DNA of 64,000 nt from CAISIP01 sp965278985 (GTDB lineage Bacteria; Pseudomonadota; Gammaproteobacteria; Burkholderiales; Burkholderiaceae_C): NCBI GenBank assembly GCA_965278985.1, contig OZ257131.1, positions 6,386,001-6,450,000 on the forward strand. Direction: 5' to 3'. This document shows, piece by piece, positions 7,868 through 15,937 of this stretch. Both the position numbers and the translations under genes were made by a program. The stretch's first letter is position 1, and the number at the start of each line of letters is the position of its first letter. A model generated the notes under the pieces. It made no database searches and was not told the origin of the DNA. It was given only the letters and a program-made list of their open reading frames with translations.

Positions 7868-8821
7868 TCAACTTGATTCCAGTGCCATCCGGGCGTTCGC
7901 GTCTTGCTGAAGCCCTTCGACCAACTTCGGGAGCGCCGCGCCCAAGCACTCTTTTAACGTGTGAGGGGGATTGATAACAAACACACCGCTGGCTGGGAGC
8001 CCTGGACGCTTCGCGTCTACTGACAGAGAACTGGGCATCTTGCTGGACTTGACCGTGAGCGTCGCGTTCAACCAGCTCCTTTCGGCCCTCACAGCCGCTG
8101 ATTTGAGGCGTCGTGGCAGGTCATGCGCTTCTGGACGAGGGATGATGGGGTACCAGATCACGTAGGTGCCGATAGCGAAGCGTGCCAGAGAGTCGGCGAT
8201 GGCGTCTGCTACCAATGCGTAGTCGGACTTTAGCTCGTAGCTCGGGTCCATCAATACCAACGCGCGCCGTTGCGGTGGCGGGAGGAATCGCTTCAATGCC
8301 TCAAACCCATCTTCGCGCAGCACGGACACTTGGCGCCCGGCTTCCAGTTGGGCGATGTTGGCCGTCAAGGTTTTGGAGTCCGTGGGGTGCAGTTCGAAGA
8401 GCTTGAGTTTGTCGCGCTCGCGCAGAAACCGCTGGATGATGAACGGCGAGCCAGGATAGATATTGTTGCTCCCCTTCAAGTTGAACCCACCGATCAGTTC
8501 CAAGTAGTCCTGCAGCGCAGGCGGGAGGCGGGCTGGTGGTGTTGCGTTGGGATTGACGCTGTCGGCTCCCGTCGTCTGGGAGGGTGAAGATCGGGAGGGG
8601 TCCTTTGAGGACCCTACCAGTCGCAGATAGCCCTGTGCCGCCTCCCCGCTGGTCTGCGCATAGTCTCCGTCCAGCCGGTACAGCCCAGCACCCGCATGCG
8701 TGTCGAACACCGCCAGCGGCGCCTCCTTCAAGGTCAGGTGCTTGAGCACCGCGATCAACACCGTGTGCTTGAGCACATCGGCATGGTTCCCTGCGTGGAA
8801 GGCGTGGCGGTAGCTAAACAT
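7868..8821 (-). CDS. rlmJ: 23S rRNA (adenine2030-N6)-methyltransferase
   Basis: S-adenosylmethionine-dependent enzyme that methylates A2030 of 23S rRNA. It has 317 residues, longer than the roughly 280 usual for the family. The N-terminus FSYRHAFHAGNHADVLKHTV is characteristic of RlmJ. The N6-adenine methyltransferase catalytic motif reads DPSYE (MDPSYELKSDYALV). The extra length is mostly a Ser/Pro-rich insert, SSKDPSRSSPSQTTG onward, at about residues 71-100; its coding DNA contains a small GGGTCC/GGACCC hairpin at about 8594-8612. It is transcribed away from rplM and marks roughly where the lower-GC left part of the window ends. Confidence 0.9.
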   Translation of the reverse strand: MFSYRHAFHAGNHADVLKHTVLIAVLKHLTLKEAPLAVFDTHAGAGLYRLDGDYAQTSGEAAQGYLRLVGSSKDPSRSSPSQTTGADSVNPNATPPARLPPALQDYLELIGGFNLKGSNNIYPGSPFIIQRFLRERDKLKLFELHPTDSKTLTANIAQLEAGRQVSVLREDGFEALKRFLPPPQRRALVLMDPSYELKSDYALVADAIADSLARFAIGTYVIWYPIIPRPEAHDLPRRLKSAAVRAERSWLNATLTVKSSKMPSSLSVDAKRPGLPASGVFVINPPHTLKECLGAALPKLVEGLQQDANARMALESS

Positions 8822-8855
8822 GGGGTGATCGTAACCGCTGCGGCCAGGAAGTTCA

Positions 8856-8861
8856 TATAAT
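8856..8861 (+). promoter_or_regulatory. Probable -10 element of the rplM-rpsI promoter
   Basis: A perfect TATAAT sits about 160 bp upstream of the rplM ATG; no good -35 match lies 16-18 bp before it. If used, the transcript has a leader of about 150 nt containing two short hairpins (CTTCGC...GCGAAG from about 8868, and GCTCC-GCGA-GGAGC near 8910), room enough for ribosomal-protein feedback control. Confidence 0.4.
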
Positions 8862-9020
8862 GGCAGGCTTCGCGGCGATCCGCACCTCCGCAGCGAAGAC
8901 GCTCCGCGAGGAGCGCAGCCCTACCTAAGAGACCCCGTCAGAGGGAAACCGACCGTAGAAAAGAGGCGCCGCCCGGTGCTCCGCGACAGGAGTGCCACAA
9001 ACCATCTGGAAAGATATCTC

Positions 9021-9449
9021 ATGTCAACCTTCAGCGCCAAACCCGCTGAGGTCGTGCACGAGTGGTTTGTGATTGACGCGACCGACAAGGTCCTCGGACG
9101 AGTAGCCAGCGAAGTTGCTCTCCGTTTGCGCGGCAAACACAAGGCCATTTACACGCCTCACGTCGATACCGGTGACTTCATCGTCATCGTCAATGCAGCC
9201 AAGCTCCGTGTGACGGGCGCCAAGTCTCTGGACAAGGTGTACTACCGCCACTCCGGCTACCCCGGCGGCATCACGTCCACCAACTTCCGCGACATGCAGG
9301 GCAAGTTTCCCGGCCGTGCGCTGGAGAAGGCGGTCAAGGGCATGTTGCCCAAGGGCCCCCTGGGCTACGCCATGATCAAGAAGCTCAAGGTGTATGGCGG
9401 TGCAGAGCATCCGCACAGCGCCCAGCAGCCCAAGGCGTTGGAAATCTAA
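9021..9449 (+). CDS. rplM: 50S ribosomal protein L13
   Basis: Large-subunit ribosomal protein, 142 residues, the normal length. Family blocks are clear: WFVIDATDKVLGRVASEVA, LRGKHKAIYTPHVDTGDFI, VYYRHSGYPGGITS and GMLPKGPLG. The frame is open upstream to 8976, but the ATG at 9021 gives the standard N-terminus and follows GGAAAG at a suitable distance. It is followed 10 nt later by rpsI, the usual L13-S9 operon. The untranslated leader may be long (see the -10 element at 8856). Confidence 0.98.
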   Translation: MSTFSAKPAEVVHEWFVIDATDKVLGRVASEVALRLRGKHKAIYTPHVDTGDFIVIVNAAKLRVTGAKSLDKVYYRHSGYPGGITSTNFRDMQGKFPGRALEKAVKGMLPKGPLGYAMIKKLKVYGGAEHPHSAQQPKALEI

Positions 9450-9459
9450 GGAGCTTGTG

Positions 9460-9852
9460 ATGATTGGTGAATGGAACAATGGCACCGGACGTCGCAAGTC
9501 CAGTGTCGCCCGCGTATTCCTCAAGAAGGGCAGCGGTCAGATCATCGTGAACGGCAAGGACATCAAGGCCTTCTTCGGCCGCGAGACCTCGATCATGATC
9601 GTCAAGCAGCCCCTGTTTCTGACGAACCATGTCGAGACCTTCGACATCATGGTGAACGTCTCCGGTGGCGGCGAATCCGGCCAGGCCGGCGCGACGCGCC
9701 ACGGTATCACCCGTGCGCTCATCGACTACGACGCCACGCTGAAGCCCGAGCTGTCCAAGGCCGGCTTCGTCACCCGCGACGCACGCGAGGTTGAACGTAA
9801 GAAGGTCGGCTTGCACTCCGCACGCCGCCGCAAGCAGTTCTCCAAGCGCTGA
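9460..9852 (+). CDS. rpsI: 30S ribosomal protein S9
   Basis: Small-subunit ribosomal protein, 130 residues. Seen: NNGTGRRKSSVARVFLKKG near the N-terminus, GGGESGQAGATRHGITRAL in the middle, and the conserved end DAREVERKKVGLHSARRRKQ followed by SKR, the tail that contacts P-site tRNA. I chose the ATG at 9460, preceded by AAGGAG, rather than upstream codons in the same open frame because it gives the standard S9 start. Second gene of the rplM operon, followed by a strong terminator. Confidence 0.98.
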   Translation: MIGEWNNGTGRRKSSVARVFLKKGSGQIIVNGKDIKAFFGRETSIMIVKQPLFLTNHVETFDIMVNVSGGGESGQAGATRHGITRALIDYDATLKPELSKAGFVTRDAREVERKKVGLHSARRRKQFSKR

Positions 9853-9864
9853 TTGCGACCCTCG

Positions 9865-9890
9865 AAAAACCGCCCTTGTGGCGGTTTTTT
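9865..9890 (+). terminator. Rho-independent terminator of the rplM-rpsI operon
   Basis: A 10-bp stem AAAAACCGCC/GGCGGTTTTT with loop CTTGT is followed by T, 12 nt after the rpsI stop. Confidence 0.9.
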
Positions 9891-9913
9891 GTCTCTGGCC
9901 CACCTGTAACGCC

Positions 9914-10630
9914 ATGCGACTGCGTTTGCTGCGTCGCCGACTGACCATCAGCGCTCCGCGCATGGCGGTGCGCAGTGCTCTGCCCTGGCCGTTTCGATGG
10001 GTGGTGATTGCGCTGGTGTTCGGATTCTGCGCGGCCATCGCCTTGTGGGCCTTCGAATTCGGCAAGTCCATCGCCGGCCTGGATGGCGGTGGCAACCTCG
10101 ACACGGTCACCCGCCTTCAGGCTGAACTGCGCAAGCTGCAGGACGAGCGGGACCAGGCCCGGCGTGTCGCCGACACCGCCCAGACACTGGTGACCGCGGA
10201 GAAGGCGGCGCAGGAGCAGTTGATGGCCCGCACCCGCAAGCTGGAGGCTGACAATCTCGCCCTGCGCGATGATCTGGGATTCTTCGAGCAGTTGATGCCG
10301 GCCTCGGGCTCCGAAGGGTTGTCGGTGCGCGGACTGCAGGCTGAGCTGGTGGAGGGCCGCAGGCTGCGCTGGCGTGTGTTGCTGATACAGCCCCAGAAAA
10401 ACGCGCCGGAATTCGTCGGCGTGATGCAGGTCAGTCTGGTGGGCACCCTGAACGGTAAGCCATGGAGCCTGGCGGCGACGCCTGCGCGGTCGCAGCAAGC
10501 TGTGCGGTTTACGCAGTTCGGCCGCTTCCAGGGGCTGGTAGACCTGCCCGCGCAGGCCATGGTGCAGACCGTGTCGGTCAAGGTGCTCGAAGGCAGCACG
10601 GTCAAGGCCACGAAGAGCACGAATTTGTAG
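9914..10630 (+). CDS. DUF6776-like single-pass membrane protein with coiled coil
   Basis: 238 residues from the ATG at 9914; function unknown. Seen: an Arg-rich cytoplasmic N-terminus, one membrane segment at about 29-48 (WVVIALVFGFCAAIALW), a coiled coil at about 62-125 (LQAELRKLQDERDQARRVAD, LMARTRKLEADNLAL), then a beta-rich periplasmic domain with RWRVLLIQPQKNAPEFVGV. The layout matches the uncharacterised family often found beside bactofilin and erpA in Burkholderiales. It starts just after the rpsI terminator and lies 37 nt before the bactofilin gene, so the two probably form one transcription unit. A link to cell shape or the envelope is only suggested by that neighbour. Confidence 0.75.
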   Translation: MRLRLLRRRLTISAPRMAVRSALPWPFRWVVIALVFGFCAAIALWAFEFGKSIAGLDGGGNLDTVTRLQAELRKLQDERDQARRVADTAQTLVTAEKAAQEQLMARTRKLEADNLALRDDLGFFEQLMPASGSEGLSVRGLQAELVEGRRLRWRVLLIQPQKNAPEFVGVMQVSLVGTLNGKPWSLAATPARSQQAVRFTQFGRFQGLVDLPAQAMVQTVSVKVLEGSTVKATKSTNL

Positions 10631-10667
10631 ACGCTCCTTCGGGAGCCCTGTTGCAGGAGTTCACACC

Positions 10668-11069
10668 ATGTTCAACAAGCGCAAGCAGCCCCCCATCCGC
10701 AGCCTCATCGCCCAGGGAAGCCAGATCGACGGCGATTTCCGCTTTGCCGATGGGCTGCGCATCGATGGCACGCTCGTCGGCAATGTGCGCGGCGATGGCG
10801 ACAAGCCCAGCATCCTGGTCATCTCCGAAAGTGGCTCGGTCGTGGGCTCGGTGCACGCCGACCATGTCATCATCAGCGGCAGCGTCAAAGGCCCCGTCCA
10901 CGCACATGCACTGCTGGAGCTGCAGCCCAAGGCCCGCATCGAAGGCGACGTGTTCTACCGCGCGCTGGAGATGCACGAAGGGGCGTTGATCGAGGGCCAG
11001 TTGCGCCCTGCCGTCGCGGCCGAAGTGCGGCCCCAGCTCAAGCTGGCTGCGAATAACCCTGCGCGGTAA
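10668..11069 (+). CDS. Bactofilin family polymer-forming cytoskeletal protein
   Basis: 133 residues. A compact right-handed beta-helix domain is shown by short repeats of small and beta-branched residues (SQIDGDFRFADGLRIDGTLV, GSVVGSVHADHVIISGSVKG, KARIEGDVFYRALEMHEGAL), flanked by short disordered ends (N-terminal NKRKQPP, C-terminal AANNPAR). Bactofilins self-assemble into filaments without nucleotide and organise cell-wall enzymes or polarity. The gene lies between the coiled-coil membrane protein and erpA. An M23 endopeptidase, a frequent bactofilin partner, is encoded close by on the other strand (11577-12971). Confidence 0.9.
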   Translation: MFNKRKQPPIRSLIAQGSQIDGDFRFADGLRIDGTLVGNVRGDGDKPSILVISESGSVVGSVHADHVIISGSVKGPVHAHALLELQPKARIEGDVFYRALEMHEGALIEGQLRPAVAAEVRPQLKLAANNPAR

Positions 11070-11121
11070 TTCCTAGCGAATTGCTGTAGTATTTGGCGAA
11101 AGTGTTTGTCAGGAGTACCCC

Positions 11122-11487
11122 ATGAGTGCAGTTGCTGAAGCCCTTCCCACCGAAATGCCCGCGCCGATCCTGTTCACGGACAGCGCGGCCGCCAAGGTGG
11201 CTGACCTGATCGCCGAAGAAGGCAACCCAGAGCTCAAGCTCCGCGTGTTCGTGCAAGGTGGTGGCTGCTCGGGTTTCCAATACGGGTTCACCTTCGACGA
11301 GATCACCAACGAAGACGACACCACCATGACCAAGAACGGTGTTTCGCTGCTCATCGACGCGATGAGCTACCAGTACCTGGTCGGCGCGGAGATCGACTAC
11401 AAGGAAGACCTGCAGGGCGCCCAGTTCGTGATCAAGAACCCCAACGCGACGACGACCTGCGGTTGCGGGTCCAGCTTCTCGACCTGA
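11122..11487 (+). CDS. erpA: Iron-sulfur cluster insertion protein ErpA
   Basis: A-type carrier that hands Fe-S clusters to apoproteins. It has 121 residues. The three conserved cysteines are present: Cys49 in QGGGCSGFQYGF and Cys113/Cys115 in TTCGCGSSFS. The N-terminal extension before the A-type domain is normal for betaproteobacterial ErpA. The ATG at 11122 follows CAGGAG. A TAGTAT at 11087-11092 could be a -10 for an own promoter, with no clear -35. A strong hairpin at 11532-11552 ends the unit. Confidence 0.95.
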   Translation: MSAVAEALPTEMPAPILFTDSAAAKVADLIAEEGNPELKLRVFVQGGGCSGFQYGFTFDEITNEDDTTMTKNGVSLLIDAMSYQYLVGAEIDYKEDLQGAQFVIKNPNATTTCGCGSSFST

Positions 11488-11531
11488 GGCTGTTCATCCC
11501 CACTGCCGCGAGGCGGGTGGGGCAAACGGAA

Positions 11532-11560
11532 ACGGGCGCCATCGGCGCCCGTTGTCTTTG
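11532..11560. terminator. Hairpin terminator between convergent erpA and M23 peptidase genes
   Basis: A 9-bp perfect stem ACGGGCGCC/GGCGCCCGT with loop ATC lies between the two convergent stops (11487 and 11577). The plus-strand T tract is weak (TGTCTTT). Probably serves both genes. Confidence 0.65.
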
Positions 11561-11576
11561 GAGAACTCCAGAATGT

Positions 11577-12971
11577 CTATTCGCTGCGCGCCGTGCGGAT
11601 CGACGAGGCTGCCGCCAGCTCGATGCGGACGTTGGCGGCCAGCCGGTCGAATTCCGCCTTCGCCTGGGTCGATACCGGCAGCGATTCGCTGGTGTGCGCA
11701 ACGGTCAGCGGATCCTGGTGCACGCCGTTGACGCGGAACTCGAAGTGAAGATGCGGGCCCGTGGCCCAGCCCGTGGACCCTACGGCACCGATCGGTTCGC
11801 TTTGCGTCACGCTCTGGCCACGCTTGACGTCGATTCGGCTCAGGTGGGCGTAGACCGTCACGGTGTTGTTGTGGTGCTTGACGAAGATGACGTTGCCGAA
11901 ACCGTTCTGCACGCCGGCGAACTCCACGACGCCATCGGCGACCGTGCGCACAGGCGTGCCGGTGGGAGCCCCGTAGTCGACGCCCAGGTGGGCGATCCAG
12001 CGGTTCAGGATGGGGTGGAAGCGTTGCTTGAAGCCGCTGGTGACCCGCGAGAAGGCCAGCGGCGAGGTGAGGAAGCTGCGCTGCAGGCTCTGGCCGTCCA
12101 GCGTGTAGTAGGCACCCTTGGCGGCAGGCTTGCCGGTCTGCGCGGTGCCGGTCGCGGCTGCGGCGGCCTGGGCCGGGTCCTGGAACCACATCGCCTGCAG
12201 CGTCTTGCCCTTGTTCACGAACTCGGCGCTCAGCACCCGCCCGCTGCGCAACGGCTCGCCGTCGCCTTCGAGGGTTTCATAGACGATGGAGAAGCGGTCG
12301 CCCTTGCGCAGCGCGCGGTGAAAGTCGATGTCGCCCGCGAAGATCTCCGCCACCTGGGTGGCCACGCTGTCCGGGATGCGTTGTTCATCGGTGGCCGCGA
12401 ACAGCGATGACTCGATGACCCCGCCCGCGAGGCGCGTAGAGGTGGTCAGCGGCGCGGTCTGGACGGTGGACTGGAAGCCCTTGTCGGTCTTCTCCACCAC
12501 GAGGCGCTGGAAATTGCCGCTGTCGTCGCTGGTCCAACGCGCCTGCAGCTTCAGCAGGCCATTGTCATCGGAGACTTCGGCAGTGACATTGCGGCCCGCG
12601 CGGCCCAGCAACGCCTTGCGGGCGATGGGGTCCGTGCGCAGGTGGGCAGCCGCGGCGGGGTCGGCGATGCCCAGGCGTTGCAACAACGATTCGGCCGTGT
12701 CGCTGGAGCGCGTGGTCTCGGAGCGGTAGAGGCGCAGCGCATGGTCCAGCAGGGCATCTGCCTGCACCTGCAGCGGTTGGGTCTCCACGGCCTCGACGAT
12801 GTTGCGCACCGGCAGATCGGAGGCATCGGGGGCCAAGGACGCGACGGCCATGCTGCCCGCACCCAGCAGCATGGCGGCGACCAACGCCGTGAGCTTGCCC
12901 GGGTGGGCGGTAAAGGAGCGGATGGTATGGAACAGGGACCTGCTGGCAGCGGCGATAGGACCGTCGATCAA
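11577..12971 (-). CDS. M23 family murein endopeptidase (MepM-like)
   Basis: Periplasmic zinc metallopeptidase expected to cut peptide cross-links in peptidoglycan. It has 464 residues: an N-terminal membrane/signal anchor at about 27-46 (LTALVAAMLLGAGSMAVASL), a long regulatory N-domain, and a C-terminal peptidase. The zinc ligands are intact: H328xxxD332 in HLGVDYG and H407-L-H409 in GPHLHFEF. The frame begins with TTG at 12971, preceded by GGGA at 7 nt; no better start precedes the anchor. It is divergent from tyrS and convergent with erpA. Nearness to a bactofilin gene is suggestive because such pairs often cooperate in wall shaping, but here they are on opposite strands. Confidence 0.9.
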   Translation of the reverse strand: MIDGPIAAASRSLFHTIRSFTAHPGKLTALVAAMLLGAGSMAVASLAPDASDLPVRNIVEAVETQPLQVQADALLDHALRLYRSETTRSSDTAESLLQRLGIADPAAAAHLRTDPIARKALLGRAGRNVTAEVSDDNGLLKLQARWTSDDSGNFQRLVVEKTDKGFQSTVQTAPLTTSTRLAGGVIESSLFAATDEQRIPDSVATQVAEIFAGDIDFHRALRKGDRFSIVYETLEGDGEPLRSGRVLSAEFVNKGKTLQAMWFQDPAQAAAAATGTAQTGKPAAKGAYYTLDGQSLQRSFLTSPLAFSRVTSGFKQRFHPILNRWIAHLGVDYGAPTGTPVRTVADGVVEFAGVQNGFGNVIFVKHHNNTVTVYAHLSRIDVKRGQSVTQSEPIGAVGSTGWATGPHLHFEFRVNGVHQDPLTVAHTSESLPVSTQAKAEFDRLAANVRIELAAASSIRTARSE

Positions 12972-13120
12972 TTCAGTTTCCCAACGACTTATAGGAGGTT
13001 TCCGACACGGTCAGGATCTTGCGTCCTGCCGACAACCGTGGAGCTCCGACATAGAATCGGCCCCCCGGGCGAAGGGCCGAGTATATCGACGGACCTCGCC
13101 GATGCCTACCCAAATTCCCC

Positions 13121-14362
13121 ATGACCGACGCCCGTGCCCCCGAGTTTCCTGTAACAGATGCCGTGCGGGAGGCACTGGCCGTGACCCTGCGGGGCTGCGA
13201 GGAACTGATTCCGCAGGAAGACTGGGTGCGCAAGCTGGCGCGCTCGCACGCCACGGGCAAGTCGCTGCGCATCAAGCTGGGTCTGGATCCGACGGCACCC
13301 GACATCCATATCGGCCACACGGTCGTCCTGAACAAGATGCGCCAGCTGCAGGACCTGGGCCACACGGTGATCTTCCTGATCGGCGACTTCACCAGCACCA
13401 TCGGCGACCCTTCCGGCCGCAATTCCACGCGCCCGCCGCTGACCCGCGAGCAGATCGAGGCCAACGCACAGACCTACTACCAGCAGGCGTCGATGGTGCT
13501 GGACCCGGCGCGCACCGAGATCCGCTACAACAGCGAGTGGAGCGACCCGTTGGGCGCGCGCGGCATGATCCAGCTGGCGGCCAAGTACACGGTGGCGCGC
13601 ATGATGGAGCGCAATGACTTCCACGACCGCTTCAAGGCCGGCACCCCCATCAGCGTGCACGAGTTCCTGTACCCGCTGATGCAGGGCTATGACAGCGTGG
13701 CGTTGAAGTCCGACCTGGAGCTGGGCGGCACGGACCAGAAGTTCAACCTCCTCGTCGGTCGCCACCTGCAGGCCGAATACGGCCAGGAGCCGCAATGCAT
13801 CCTGACCATGCCGCTGCTCGAAGGCCTCGATGGCGTCGAGAAGATGTCCAAGAGCAAGAACAACTACATCGGCATTTCGGAAGAAGCCAACAGCATGTTC
13901 GCCAAGGTGCTGAGCATCTCCGACACCCTGATGTGGCGCTGGTACACCTTGCTCAGCTTCCAGAGCGAGGCGCAGATCGCCGCGCTGAAGGCCGAGGTCG
14001 AGGCCGGGCGCAACCCCAAGGACGCGAAAGTGGCGCTGGCCCGCGAAATCACCACGCGGTTCCACTCGGCTGCCGCCGCGGATGCCGCCGAGCGTGATTT
14101 CGCCTTGCGTTCCCAGGGTGGGGTGCCCGATGACGTGGTGTCCATGCGCTTGCAGCTGCAAGAAGGGGTGCCCATCGGCATCGGCGCGTTGCTCAAGGCC
14201 TCGGGCCTCACGGCCTCCAGCGGCGAGGGTAATCGCCTGATCGATGGCGGTGGCGTGCGGCTGGATTCGTCGGTCGTGAGCGACAAGGGCCTGAAGCTGG
14301 GTGCCGGCTGCTACCTGCTGCAGGTGGGCAAGCGCAAGTTCGTGCGCGTCACGCTGGATTGA
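13121..14362 (+). CDS. tyrS: Tyrosyl-tRNA synthetase
   Basis: Class I aminoacyl-tRNA synthetase charging tRNA-Tyr, 413 residues. Signature HIGH at 63-66 (DIHIGHT) and KMSKS at 241-245 (VEKMSKSKNNYIG). The N-terminal catalytic domain has GLDPTAPDIHIGH and LGGTDQKFNLL. The C-terminal part carries an S4-like RNA-binding stretch (ASGLTASSGEGNRLIDGGGV, FVRVTLD). It belongs to the longer bacterial TyrRS type. It is divergent from the M23 peptidase gene with a 149-bp shared upstream region. Confidence 0.97.
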   Translation: MTDARAPEFPVTDAVREALAVTLRGCEELIPQEDWVRKLARSHATGKSLRIKLGLDPTAPDIHIGHTVVLNKMRQLQDLGHTVIFLIGDFTSTIGDPSGRNSTRPPLTREQIEANAQTYYQQASMVLDPARTEIRYNSEWSDPLGARGMIQLAAKYTVARMMERNDFHDRFKAGTPISVHEFLYPLMQGYDSVALKSDLELGGTDQKFNLLVGRHLQAEYGQEPQCILTMPLLEGLDGVEKMSKSKNNYIGISEEANSMFAKVLSISDTLMWRWYTLLSFQSEAQIAALKAEVEAGRNPKDAKVALAREITTRFHSAAAADAAERDFALRSQGGVPDDVVSMRLQLQEGVPIGIGALLKASGLTASSGEGNRLIDGGGVRLDSSVVSDKGLKLGAGCYLLQVGKRKFVRVTLD

Positions 14363-14413
14363 CCACCGCTGCGCGCGGCCGGGACGCGCTGTCTGCGCCG
14401 CGGCGCCGTCTTC

Positions 14414-15880
14414 TCACTGCATGCTGGCCAGCGGCAGCTTCAGCACGAACTCCGACCCGCGCGGCACCCGGTTGAAGGCCATCAGCGTGCCGCCCATGGC
14501 ACTCGTCAACGACTCGCTGAGGCTCAGGCCCAGTCCCAGTGCGCCATCGCGGGTGCTGAAGAAGGGCTCGAACACATGGGGCAGGTCGTCGTTGGACATG
14601 CCGGGGCCGTTGTCCTGCAGGCTGAGCTGGCCAAAACCATCGACCACCTCCAGCACCAGCCACAGTTGCCGCTCGGGTGGCGGCACCTGGTCCAGCGCAT
14701 CCAGTGCATTCATCAGCAGGTTGTGCAGCACCTGCTCCAGCGCCACGGGACGCACGTACACGTGGAAGGCCGACCCGCGCACCTGCACCTGCGGCGTGAT
14801 ATCGCGCCGGCGCAGTTCCGGCTGCAGAAGGTCCAGGGCCTTGCGCACCATCTCGATCAGGTTCACATCCTGCGTGCGCCCCAATTCGGGCTGCGCGGAC
14901 GCCTTTCGGATGCGCTCCAGCACATCGCTGGCGCGGTGCACGTGGTCTACGGCCTCCTGCATGGCCACTTGCGCGGCCTCGGGGTCTACAGGATGCTCCG
15001 CCAGCAGCCGCTGGGCCATGAGCGTCTGGGCCATCGCGGCGGCGAGGGGCTCGCTGAGTTCCTGGGTGACGCCCGCAGCCAGTTCACCCAGGGTGCTGTG
15101 CCGCGTGATCCGGCCCAGGCGCAGCAGTTCCTGGGCCCGATGGCGGTCGGTACGCCGGCGCAGGATGGCGCGCGTGGCCAGCAGCATGACCGCCACCAGC
15201 AACGACCAGCTCGCCATGCCGGCCCACGGCAGCTCGCTCCAGCCCACGCGTCGCGCGGCGATGAGTTCGAAAGGCTGGCTGGGCGTGGCCAGCATGCCCG
15301 ACGCCATGAAGTTCCAGCCCTGCATGAAGCCATCGTTCCTTTGGCCCGGCTGCAGCACCCACTGCTGGCCCTCATGGCCCAGCGTCACACGCACCGGGCT
15401 GGTGTCGGGGGCCATGGGCCATTCTTCCCAGGGCACCAGGCTGCGCAGGTCGACGACCATGGCCAGGCTTACAGGATCACCCCCTTGCACCAGCGTGTAG
15501 TGGCCTTTCTGCAGTTCCACACGCGCCAAAACCGCGCGCCGCAGCCGGCGCGATTCGGCATCCGCGGCCTGCAGCACCGGTTCGGACCATACGGCTTCGA
15601 CCTCTCGCCGTTGCAGGGTCACGACCTGCGGGTACACGGACTGCAGGCGCAATTCCCGGCGGTTCGCATCCGTTCCCGCAGGCTGGGTTTCGAGCGTGGA
15701 CAACGCCGTGTCGAGCTGCGCGGTGCGCTGGTTCAGCAGGCCCTGCACGGTGCGGGTATGCGCGTCGAACTCGTCGTGCAGCCGGTTCAACTGCAACTGC
15801 GCCATGATCCAGCCCCCCACCAGGGAGGCGAGCAGCCAGGCGGCCAACCACGGGGCATGGCGTCGGAGGCGTTGTGTCAT
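14414..15880 (-). CDS. Orphan membrane sensor kinase-like protein lacking the phospho-accepting histidine
   Basis: 488 residues from the ATG at 15880. Two membrane segments (about 10-30 and 218-238) bracket a periplasmic sensor of about 190 residues, followed by a kinase core. The dimerisation helix reads LGELAAGVTQELSEPLAAA, where family members have His in place of Gln273 (usual form G-hydrophobic-A-H-E-hydrophobic-N-Q-P-L). The codon is CAG at 15062-15064. The ATP-binding domain looks intact: N392 (LLMNALDAL), DNGPG at 424-428, GLGL at 450-453. No response regulator is adjacent. It could be a pseudokinase, a phosphatase or ATP-dependent modulator, or a recently inactivated kinase. The frame is open upstream to 16588, but that part is antisense to dtd. 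Confidence 0.85.
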   Translation of the reverse strand: MTQRLRRHAPWLAAWLLASLVGGWIMAQLQLNRLHDEFDAHTRTVQGLLNQRTAQLDTALSTLETQPAGTDANRRELRLQSVYPQVVTLQRREVEAVWSEPVLQAADAESRRLRRAVLARVELQKGHYTLVQGGDPVSLAMVVDLRSLVPWEEWPMAPDTSPVRVTLGHEGQQWVLQPGQRNDGFMQGWNFMASGMLATPSQPFELIAARRVGWSELPWAGMASWSLLVAVMLLATRAILRRRTDRHRAQELLRLGRITRHSTLGELAAGVTQELSEPLAAAMAQTLMAQRLLAEHPVDPEAAQVAMQEAVDHVHRASDVLERIRKASAQPELGRTQDVNLIEMVRKALDLLQPELRRRDITPQVQVRGSAFHVYVRPVALEQVLHNLLMNALDALDQVPPPERQLWLVLEVVDGFGQLSLQDNGPGMSNDDLPHVFEPFFSTRDGALGLGLSLSESLTSAMGGTLMAFNRVPRGSEFVLKLPLASMQ

Positions 15881-15937
15881 CGGGGTATTCTTGCATGGCC
15901 CATGGGGGTTTGGAGCTACCAGAAAGAGAGTGACGAT

